From Meiothermus cerbereus DSM 11376 (GTDB lineage Bacteria > Deinococcota > Deinococci > Deinococcales > Thermaceae): a DNA stretch of 64,000 bases. The stretch lies in the NCBI RefSeq assembly GCF_000620065.1, contig NZ_JHVI01000016.1:1-64000 (forward strand), written 5' to 3'. Below, piece after piece: positions 53,899-60,664 of this stretch. Made by a program: the position numbers and the translations under genes. The stretch's first letter is position 1. Each line of letters starts with the position of its first letter. The notes beneath the pieces are model-generated. The model ran no database searches, was not told the DNA's origin, and saw only the letters and a program-made list of their open reading frames with translations.

Positions 53899-54644
53899 AC
53901 CACAATCCGCGTGCCTGCTGTGCCCTCCAGAACCCCTTGCAGGATGCCCCGGGCACCCCTGGCGACGGTGGCCCAGGGGGCGCCCTTACGCAGCGCGTTC
54001 AGGGCGGCTTCGACTTTTGGAATCATGCCACCGGAGATCGTGCCTTCTTGAATTAAAGCCTGTACCTGTGACTGGCTAAGCTGTGGAAAGCGGCTCGAGG
54101 GGTCTTTGGGGTCGCGCAGCACCCCCACCACATCGGTCAGGAAGATGGCCGGCAGGTGTAGCGCTCCGGCGATGGCTCCAGCGGCGGTGTCGGCGTTGAT
54201 GTTGAGGGGGCCCTGGGGGTCGAGGCCGATGGGGGCCACCAGGGGGGTGAGTCCAGCTTGCAACAACTTTTGTAAGGCATCGGTGTTGACCCTGACCACC
54301 TCGCCCACCCGGCCCAGCATGGGGTCTAACAAACGGGCCTGAAGCAGCTCTGCATCCCTTCCGGTCAAGGCCAGGCTGAGCCGCCCACGGCGAGAAAGCC
54401 CATCGGCAAGGTGCTTGCCCAGGGTGGTGAGAACCATCTCCACCACTTCCATCTGTTCGGGCGGGGTAATGCGCAACCCCTGATGAAAATGGGTTTCGAA
54501 GCCCATCCGGTTCAACCACTCGGCAATTCGGGGGCCACCCCCGTGTACCAGCACTAGGGGCCCGGGATAGGTGCTTATCTCATCGAGCAGCTCCCCTGCT
54601 TCCTTGAGACTACCCCCGATTTTTACCAGCAAAGCCTGTTCCAT
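53895..54644 (-). CDS. argB: Acetylglutamate kinase
   Basis: Second step of arginine synthesis: phosphorylation of N-acetylglutamate. From ATG 54644 the 249 residues include LVKIGGSLKE, LVLVHGGGPRI, NINADTAAGAIAGALH and GTISGGMIPKVEAALNAL. The last is typical of ArgB and argues against the LysZ homologue of lysine synthesis, though that cannot be fully excluded. The in-frame ATG 12 nt earlier overlaps the TATGAT -10 box and is rejected. Confidence 0.88.
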   Translation of the reverse strand: MEQALLVKIGGSLKEAGELLDEISTYPGPLVLVHGGGPRIAEWLNRMGFETHFHQGLRITPPEQMEVVEMVLTTLGKHLADGLSRRGRLSLALTGRDAELLQARLLDPMLGRVGEVVRVNTDALQKLLQAGLTPLVAPIGLDPQGPLNINADTAAGAIAGALHLPAIFLTDVVGVLRDPKDPSSRFPQLSQSQVQALIQEGTISGGMIPKVEAALNALRKGAPWATVARGARGILQGVLEGTAGTRIVV

Positions 54645-54651
54645 ATTGACA

Positions 54652-54657
54652 ATCATA
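54652..54657 (-). promoter_or_regulatory. argB -10 box TATGAT
   Basis: On the minus strand TATGAT ends 7 nt before ATG 54644. The gap has no ribosome-binding site, so argB is probably leaderless. Confidence 0.5.
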
Positions 54658-54681
54658 CCCAGCGCGGGGCCTTTGCTCGGC

Positions 54682-54710
54682 TTGACATGCCCCTAAGCGG
54701 ATGTTACCCT
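54682..54710 (+). promoter_or_regulatory. Promoter of tRNA-Val
   Basis: TTGACA (54682-54687), a 17-bp spacer and TACCCT (54705-54710). It points at the tRNA gene 33 bp downstream. Confidence 0.8.
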
Positions 54711-54743
54711 TTTGAGTGCGCTTGCGTGAGCAAGTAGACAATT

Positions 54744-54818
54744 GGGCGATTAGCTCAGCGGGAGAGCACACGCTTCACACGCGTGGGGTCGTAGGTTCAA
54801 ATCCTACATCGCCCACCA
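54744..54818 (+). tRNA. tRNA-Val (anticodon CAC)
   Basis: Acceptor GGGCGAT pairs with ATCGCCC, the anticodon loop TTCACAC gives CAC at 54776-54778, the T arm GTAGG-TTCAAAT-CCTAC is intact, and CCA is encoded at 54816-54818. Confidence 0.98.
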
Positions 54819-54831
54819 GCACCAGGACGAG

Positions 54832-54862
54832 AAAAACCGGAGTCGCTAAGGCTCCGGTTTTT
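54832..54862 (+). terminator. Terminator of tRNA-Val
   Basis: AAAAACCGGAG (54832-54842) and CTCCGGTTTTT (54852-54862) form an 11-bp stem with a 9-nt loop. With A and T runs on both sides it can work in both directions. Confidence 0.92.
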
Positions 54863-54991
54863 GCTTTATACCCCCAAAATCTTTCCATCGGGCCAACCCC
54901 CAAAGGGGTAGGGGCTGCGTGATGCTGTGCACATGGGCTCGAGGTTGGGGCGGAGATTTTACTGTTATGGACAGAAAATAAAAGCCCCACT

Positions 54992-55019
54992 TTGTGCTTC
55001 TCTCGCAAACCTGTACAAT
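54992..55019 (+). promoter_or_regulatory. mreB promoter
   Basis: TTGTGC (54992-54997), a 16-bp spacer and TACAAT (55014-55019), ending 8 nt before the mreB ATG. The mRNA is probably leaderless. Confidence 0.65.
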
Positions 55020-55027
55020 AAAGCGCT

Positions 55028-56074
55028 ATGGCTGGGTTATTTTCGTTTCGCGGGGAAGACGTGGGTATTGATTTGGGCACCGCCTCGGTGCTCATTTATG
55101 TGCGTGGCAAGGGTATTGTGCTGCGGGAGCCCTCGGTTATCGCTATGGTGAGCGACACCAAAGAGGTCAAGGCAGTAGGGGCCGAGGCTTACCGGATGCT
55201 GGGGCGTACCCCTGGCAACATTGTGGCGGCGCGTCCCCTAAAAGATGGCGTAATCGCCGACTATACCCTGACCGAGCGAATGCTCACCCTGTTTATCAAG
55301 AAAGTCTTGCCGCCCTTGCGCTTTTTCCGGCCACAGGTGATGGTGGGTGTGCCTTCTGGCGTGACCGAGGTCGAGCGCCGGGCGGTGGTGCAAGCCATCG
55401 TGGAGGCAGGCGCCAAGCGGGCCTATCTGATTGACGAGCCCCTGGCCGCGGCCATTGGCGCGGGTATCAAAATTGCCGAGCCGACCGGCAGCATGGTGGT
55501 GGATATTGGGGGAGGTTCCAGCGACATTGCGGTTATTTCGCTCGGTGGAATTGTGCGTTCGACCAGCCTGCGTATAGCCGGTAACGAGTTTGACGATTCC
55601 ATCATCCGGTATATTCGCAACAAGTACAACCTGCTGATTGGAGAACGCACCGCCGAGGATCTCAAGATAAAAATTGGCGCCGCCAAACATGTGCCGGGTG
55701 AGCAGGGTATGGTGGCCGAGGTGCGGGGCCGCGACCTGATTTCGGGTTTGCCCAAGAGCATTGAGGTGACCACTGATGATGTGGTAGAGGCCCTCAAAGA
55801 ACCCCTCGAGAAAATCGTTCAGGGGGTAAAGAGTGTGCTCGAGATCACCCCACCCGAACTGGTGGCCGACATTATCGACCGGGGCATTTTGCTTACCGGT
55901 GGGGGCGCCTTGCTGCGCAACCTGGACCTGCTGTTGCAAGAGGCGACAGGGGTTCCGGTGGTAGTGGCCGAAAACGCGGTTGAGGCGGTGGCCCTGGGGA
56001 CGGGCAAGGCCCTCGACATGCTCCACGTACTGCGAGACGCCCTGGTTACTTCCGATAACGTATTGAAGCGGTAG
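55028..56074 (+). CDS. mreB: Rod-shape-determining actin homologue MreB
   Basis: Forms membrane-bound filaments that guide side-wall peptidoglycan synthesis in rod cells. The 348 residues have the actin-fold motifs GIDLGTASVLIYV (phosphate 1), VDIGGGSSDIAVIS (phosphate 2) and LLTGGGALLRNLD (adenosine). The usual mreC/mreD partners do not follow; lpxD and lpxC lie downstream instead after 244 bp. That gap holds a fragment resembling the end of repeat A (ACCGGCTGGATAC near 56218) and nothing else clear. Confidence 0.95.
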   Translation: MAGLFSFRGEDVGIDLGTASVLIYVRGKGIVLREPSVIAMVSDTKEVKAVGAEAYRMLGRTPGNIVAARPLKDGVIADYTLTERMLTLFIKKVLPPLRFFRPQVMVGVPSGVTEVERRAVVQAIVEAGAKRAYLIDEPLAAAIGAGIKIAEPTGSMVVDIGGGSSDIAVISLGGIVRSTSLRIAGNEFDDSIIRYIRNKYNLLIGERTAEDLKIKIGAAKHVPGEQGMVAEVRGRDLISGLPKSIEVTTDDVVEALKEPLEKIVQGVKSVLEITPPELVADIIDRGILLTGGGALLRNLDLLLQEATGVPVVVAENAVEAVALGTGKALDMLHVLRDALVTSDNVLKR

Positions 56075-56318
56075 TTGAGAGCGCACAGAGCCAAGCCATA
56101 GGTTCAGGCTGCGCCATAATGGGCTTGCTAAACCCTGGAGGCTTCAGCGCTCAACCCGTAACAAAGACGCGGTATCCATGAACCCCACCCGAAGCGTTCG
56201 ATTTAGGTCAATGCGAAACCGGCTGGATACAAGCGCCTTTTGGGCGAACCGGGACGACTTCTTATCGGACTGGCTGAGGGGAAACCATTGGGGGCTTGTT
56301 TTGGACGCTTAGCCGGGT

Positions 56319-57311
56319 ATGCTGCTCTCTGAAATTGCCCAACACCTAGGGGGTCGCCTCGAGGGCCCCGACACCGAAGTTTCCTGTCTGGCTGCCCCCG
56401 ACCAGGCCCGGCCCGGCCAGCTGGTGGTGGTGCGGGAGGCACGGTTTTTGCAGGCAGCGCTGGACAGTGGGGCGGCCTTGTTGCTGGATGAGGCCAGCGC
56501 GTGTCCCCCGGCGGTCAGCCGAGTTCGCGTGCCCTCGGTGCAAAAGGTCTGGCCGCTGGTGCTGGCCCTTTTTGACGTGCCCGAGACCTGGGCCAGCCCT
56601 GGCGTTCACCCTACCGCCACCATCGAGGCTGGGGCCGTGGTAGACCCTACCGCCTCGATTGGGGCCTACGTGCTGGTGTGCCGGGGTGCTCGAGTTGGAG
56701 CCGGGGCGGTGGTTGCGCCTTACTGCTACATTGGCGAGGAAGCAGAAATTGGTCCCCGGACGGTGCTCGAGCCCCGGGTTACACTCTACCCCCGCACCTG
56801 CCTGGGCGCGGATTGCCACCTTGGGGCCGGCACGGTGCTGGGGGTGGTGGGATTTGGATTTCAGGATAACCGACGCTTGCCCCACACCGGCCGGGTGGTG
56901 CTGGAGGATGAAGTCGAGCTGGGAGCCAATTGCGTGGTGCAGCGCAGCGTGGTGGGGGAGACCCGTATCGGGGCCCGCAGCAAAATTGGCGACCTTACCG
57001 ACATTGGACACAACGTCCAGATAGGCAAGGATGTGGTAATGGTGGGCAGCAGCGCCATTGGCGGCAGTGCCGTGGTGGAGGACGGGGTGTTGATGGGGGG
57101 GTGGGTGGTGATTGCCGACCATGTGCGGGTGGGCCAGGCTGCCCGGCTTACCGGCGGTAGCAGCATCTCAAAAGACGTTCCCGCGGGGGAAACCTGGGCC
57201 AGCGGGATTCCGGCCCAGCCTGCTTTAAAGCATTGGCGGCGGCTGGCGCTGCTGGACTGGCTGGCCAGCGTAGAGCGTACCCTGCGGCAGCTGCTTAACC
57301 AGGGGCGTTAA
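56319..57311 (+). CDS. lpxD: LpxD-like UDP-3-O-acylglucosamine N-acyltransferase
   Basis: 330 residues, the family length. An N-terminal uridine-binding domain (SEIAQHLGGRLEG, to about 95) is followed by a left-handed beta helix of hexapeptide repeats and a C-terminal helix. The catalytic His is kept in IGDLTDIGHNVQIG, and GFGFQDNR with GRVVLEDEVELGAN matches LpxD. In lipid A synthesis it adds a second acyl chain. The neighbouring lpxC supports the call, though the organism may use it for another acylated amino sugar. Confidence 0.88.
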   Translation: MLLSEIAQHLGGRLEGPDTEVSCLAAPDQARPGQLVVVREARFLQAALDSGAALLLDEASACPPAVSRVRVPSVQKVWPLVLALFDVPETWASPGVHPTATIEAGAVVDPTASIGAYVLVCRGARVGAGAVVAPYCYIGEEAEIGPRTVLEPRVTLYPRTCLGADCHLGAGTVLGVVGFGFQDNRRLPHTGRVVLEDEVELGANCVVQRSVVGETRIGARSKIGDLTDIGHNVQIGKDVVMVGSSAIGGSAVVEDGVLMGGWVVIADHVRVGQAARLTGGSSISKDVPAGETWASGIPAQPALKHWRRLALLDWLASVERTLRQLLNQGR

Positions 57312-57327
57312 GGATTTTTGAAGCCCT

Positions 57328-58080
57328 ATGACGATACGTGGAATTGGTCTTCACAGCGGTGAATTCAGCACGGTACGGTTTCATCTGGCCGAGGGGCCGG
57401 TGCGCTTCAGGGTGGGGGGGCTCGAGCTGCGCCCCCTGGCCTCGGCGGTGGTTGACACCACCCGTTGCACGGTTTTGGGCCAGCAAAACCTGCGCCTGAT
57501 GACGGTTGAACACCTGCTGGCGGCGCTATTTATTCGGGGAATTTGGGAAGGTCTGGTGCTCGAGGTAACCGGTCCGGAGATACCCATTCTGGATGGCAGC
57601 GCCAGGGAGTGGCTGGCGGCCTTAGCGGATTTTCCGGCGCTAGGCCCCCAGCCTGTGCCGCTGAACGGAGCCATCCGGGTGGTGGAAGGGCGCAGCAGCG
57701 TGCTGGCCCAGCCGGGCGAGCAGTTTTCCCTTACCGCAACTGTGCTTTTCCCCCATCCCAAGATTGGCTACCAGCAGGTGCAGTGCCCCCCCACGTCGCT
57801 GGAAGAACTGGCTGCGGCCCGAACCTTTGGCTTTTTGCACGAGGTAAAACGGCTGCAGGCTAGCGGGCTAATCAAAGGGGCTTCGCTGGAGAACGCCCTG
57901 GTGTTCAGCGAGCACGGCTTTGTTAATACCCCCCGAAAGCTGCACGAGCCTGTGTGGCACAAGGCCCTGGATTTTCTGGGCGATTTGTACCTGGCTGGCC
58001 GGCCCTACCGGGGTCAGTTTGTAGCCCACCGGGCCTCGCACCGGCTGCATGTGGAACTGGCAAAGCTGCTTCAAGGCTAA
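57328..58080 (+). CDS. lpxC: LpxC-like UDP-3-O-acyl-GlcNAc deacetylase
   Basis: 250 residues, shorter than the 280-305 of Gram-negative LpxC. Zinc and catalytic residues appear intact: GIGLHSGE, TVEHLLAAL (first His), AARTFGF, HKALDFLGDLYLAG (second His and Asp) and a His in HRASHRLHVELAK. An in-frame stop at 57319 fixes the start at ATG 57328, so the usual first strand is shortened. It follows lpxD by 16 bp and is surely co-transcribed. Confidence 0.88.
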   Translation: MTIRGIGLHSGEFSTVRFHLAEGPVRFRVGGLELRPLASAVVDTTRCTVLGQQNLRLMTVEHLLAALFIRGIWEGLVLEVTGPEIPILDGSAREWLAALADFPALGPQPVPLNGAIRVVEGRSSVLAQPGEQFSLTATVLFPHPKIGYQQVQCPPTSLEELAAARTFGFLHEVKRLQASGLIKGASLENALVFSEHGFVNTPRKLHEPVWHKALDFLGDLYLAGRPYRGQFVAHRASHRLHVELAKLLQG

Positions 58081-58119
58081 TACCGACCTCAGCCGATGCA
58101 GGAGGCAGCAATAAAGGGG

Positions 58120-58173
58120 TGTGCTTTAGGATTCAAACCCCTTGATGTTTTTTGGTTGAAGACTGTCTTCCCG
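58120..58173 (-). repeat. Family C element fragment
   Basis: GTGCTTTAGGATTCAAA, then CCCCTTGATGTTTTTTGGTTGAAGA, matches the right half of the copy at 21796-21926. The outer arms and second hairpin are missing, so this is a decayed copy. It lies next to a family A copy, as at 21790. Confidence 0.65.
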
Positions 58174-58186
58174 GAAACAATGTCCT

Positions 58187-58276
58187 CGATTTGTTCTTTT
58201 TTTGGGGCCTCCACCTGTAGTGCGGGTAGCAACAGCCTGAAAAAGGATGGTGCTCCAACAGTCCCTAAGGGAACAA
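58187..58276 (+). repeat. Family A repeat, left part, interrupted by an IS
   Basis: GATTTGTTCTTTTTTTGGGG onward aligns base for base with 51240 onward at about 78% identity. The match breaks at 58276 and resumes at 59229 after the insertion. The last seven bases, GGAACAA, are repeated on the far side. Confidence 0.85.
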
Positions 58277-59228
58277 CTGAAGTTACGCAGAGAAGGGTAA
58301 GGCGATAAAATAGGGCTCCCCGCTTACACAGGAGGCCTGAGATGAGTCTAGCACCGGTCGTGAAGGATCTTCAAGCCTTGTTGGTTTCGGTCTCGAACAA
58401 TACCTGCGTAGGTCTTGCTGATGCAGTCGAGGGCATCTCCCACGATACCCTCAATCGCCTGCTGCAGGGGTCAACCCCGTTGCTGGCGATGCTCCAACGC
58501 TTGGTCATCAAGCTGGTTCAGAAAGGTGGATACCTTATTCTGGACGATACCACCCTATAGAAGTTCACCACAGGACTGGGCTGCATCTTCAAGGTCAAGG
58601 ATCACAAAACCGGAGGCTTCATGCTGGGGATACAGGTGGTGCTGCTGTTGTGGACCAATGGCACCCTCAGCGTGCCGGTAGGTTTTCACCTCTATCGCGG
58701 CCAGGAGAAGCACAGCAAACATGGCCTGGCCCTGCAACTGTGGGGCTGGGCCTCCAACCGGAGTACGTACTGTTCGACTCCTGGTATGCCAGTGCCCGCT
58801 TGTTGCAATACATCCGAGAGCATGGCAAGCAGCTCCGCTATTTCCGCAGAGGCCCTTACTGGTCAGCGCTGGGGTATCTCAGGGGTGGCATTCCAGTGGT
58901 GGTCTACCGGCGGGGGAGCAAGTTCTATGCCAGCAGCGACCTGGAGTTGGACTGGCCCACCCTGCGAAGCCTGCACAAAATCCGCTCCACCATTGAGCAG
59001 ACCTTCAGAGTCTTGAAGCAAGAATGCGGTTGGGAGGGGGTACAGCAGCAATCCATCCCCGCTTACCGCCGCCATCTCACCCTTGGGCTGCTGGCCTTCA
59101 TCTATCTGGACCAGCTCAAATCACGCCGCAAAACCACTCCCTACAAGTTGCGACGACAGCTCATCTCCGGCAAGCTCAAGGTCAGCGAGCTTGAGCTACA
59201 GCGATTCCTCGAAGCTGCGTAACTTCAG
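58277..59228 (+). mobile_element. Insertion sequence, 952 bp, DDE transposase type
   Basis: Perfect 14-bp terminal inverted repeats CTGAAGTTACGCAG and CTGCGTAACTTCAG bound the element. The 7-bp target duplication GGAACAA is at 58270-58276 and 59229-59235. The only gene inside is a broken transposase, so this copy is not autonomous. Family assignment (IS4/IS701-like) is tentative. Confidence 0.92.
58342..59222 (+). pseudogene. Broken DDE transposase of the 952-bp IS
   Basis: The first part from ATG 58342 (AGGAGG upstream) ends at a TAG at 58558, just after ILDDTTL, where intact relatives would have Glu. Reading continues in frame through KFTTGLGCIFKVKDHK to about 58740, where a frameshift moves to the frame encoding YVLFDSWYASARLLQ and IRSTIEQTFRVLKQE. 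The three catalytic acids would be the Asp in LDDTT, the Asp in FDSWYAS and the Glu in TIEQTF. One nonsense and one frameshift mutation inactivate it. Confidence 0.9.
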
Positions 59229-59270
59229 GGAACAATTCAGGCGGGGTTCATATGACGCGTGGATCAGCGA
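59229..59270 (+). repeat. Family A repeat, right part
   Basis: GGAACAATTCAGGCGGGGTTCAT continues the interrupted copy and matches GGAACGATTCAGGCGGGTAT at 51320. The flank GACGCGTGGATCAGCG is shared with the copy at 46720. Confidence 0.8.
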
Positions 59271-59359
59271 GGGGATCTTCACCCCCGGCCCACTGCGGAT
59301 GTGGGGGGTTTGTATCTTCTGCCGCGGGGCTTGTTAGAACATTGGAGGATAACCTGGCG

Positions 59360-59557
59360 ATGGCCGATGGTATTCGGATGCGCGCCATCCGCAAGAGGAT
59401 TGCCCAGCAGGGGCGGAGAATCGTCAAGTCGGTGGGTTCTACCCTGACGGAGCTATTCCCCTATCGCATTCATGCCACCACCCTGCAGGGCTTTGTGCTC
59501 AAGGTGTGGGGGTTTATCTTTGCCCACAACTTCAGGCGGCTGGCCAGTATTTTGTAG
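59360..59557 (+). pseudogene. C-terminal remnant of an IS982-like transposase
   Basis: The 65 residues IRKRIAQQGRRIVKSVG, then ELFPYRIHATTLQGFVLK and VWGFIFAHNFRRLASIL, resemble the end of IS982-type transposases, in which a Glu in the RKRIE helix is catalytic. Here that position is Ala. No upstream part or terminal repeat remains. It lies directly beside the family A/IS cluster. Confidence 0.6.
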
Positions 59558-59586
59558 GTGGCAACTTCATGGCGAGCCCTACCGTT

Positions 59587-60657
59587 CTAGCCAGGCAGCA
59601 GGAAGGTGCCCTGGGGTGCGAACTGCACTTTGACCTTCTCGCCCCGACCGGGCAGCTCGGGGGCATCCCCTGCGACCACCCCCTCGAGCCTCCCCACCGC
59701 GGTATCCACGCTAAACTCGGTGGAAGAGCCCAAAAAAGCCACGCCATGCATGGTGCCCTCGAGGCCCTCCCCTTCCCTAAAGACCCGCAGCGCCTCGGGG
59801 CGTACCATCACCGTTACCTTGCCCGAGATGCCGCTTTGCTGGTGGGGCTGGCTGTAACCTGCCACCTGGATTAGACCGCCGCTGTAATGCCCTTCGATGA
59901 AGTTGGCCCGCCCGATGAAGTCGGCGGCGAAGCGACTGACGGGCCGGGTGTAGAGGGTGCGGGGGTCGCCTTGCTGCTCGATGACCCCTTTGTTCATCAG
60001 CACCACCAGGTCGGAGATGGCCATGGCCTCTTCCTGGTCGTGGGTTACGTAAAGCGAGGTGATGCCAAGCTCCTGCTGGATGTCGCGGATTTCCTCGCGC
60101 ACCCGCTTGCGCAGTTTGGCATCGAGGTTGGAAAGCGGTTCGTCGAAGAGTAGAATCCGCGGCTGCATGACCAGCGAGCGGGCCAGGGCCACCCGCTGCT
60201 GCTGCCCTCCCGATAAAGCCGCTACCGGGCGCTCCTCGAGGCCCGTCAGGCCCACCAGGCGCACCACCTCGGCCACCCGCTCGCGGATTTCTTCTTTGGG
60301 CCGGCGGGTGACCTGTAAGCCATAGGCGATGTTCTGGTAGACGTTCATGTGGGGGAAGAGGGCGTAGCTCTGGAACATCATGGTGATGTCGCGCAGGTAG
60401 GCCGGCAGGCGGGTCACATCCTCTCCGCCGAACAGAATGCGGCCTTCGGTAGGGCGCTCCAGTCCGGCCACCATGCGCAGGATGGTGGTTTTGCCACAAC
60501 CCGAAGGGCCCAGCAAGGTGACGAGCTTTCCTGCGGGCAGCTCCAAATCCACCTTTTCTACCGCGGTGACTTTGCCAAATTTCTTGACGATGCCCTCGAG
60601 CCTCACCGAGACTGCGTTTTGCGTACCCCTCTGATTGGCTGTTACTGTTTGCTGCAT
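59587..60657 (-). CDS. ABC transporter ATPase, Fe3+/polyamine (FbpC/PotA) type
   Basis: 356 residues: Walker A LLGPSGCGKTT, Q loop MFQSYALFPH, signature LSGGQQQRVALAR, Walker B ILLFDEPLSNLDAK, switch His in YVTHDQEEA, then a C-terminal TOBE domain from about residue 240 (IGRANFIEG, VRPEALRV). It powers the permease and binding protein encoded just upstream on the same strand, whose families indicate ferric iron import. Confidence 0.93.
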   Translation of the reverse strand: MQQTVTANQRGTQNAVSVRLEGIVKKFGKVTAVEKVDLELPAGKLVTLLGPSGCGKTTILRMVAGLERPTEGRILFGGEDVTRLPAYLRDITMMFQSYALFPHMNVYQNIAYGLQVTRRPKEEIRERVAEVVRLVGLTGLEERPVAALSGGQQQRVALARSLVMQPRILLFDEPLSNLDAKLRKRVREEIRDIQQELGITSLYVTHDQEEAMAISDLVVLMNKGVIEQQGDPRTLYTRPVSRFAADFIGRANFIEGHYSGGLIQVAGYSQPHQQSGISGKVTVMVRPEALRVFREGEGLEGTMHGVAFLGSSTEFSVDTAVGRLEGVVAGDAPELPGRGEKVKVQFAPQGTFLLPG

Positions 60658-60664
60658 GTTGACC

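Noticed and set aside
53895-54644. LysZ ([LysW]-aminoadipate kinase) instead of ArgB
   Set aside because: The GTISGGMIPKVEAALNAL and GLRITPPEQMEVVEMVL motifs fit ArgB better than the Thermus LysZ sequence as I recall it.
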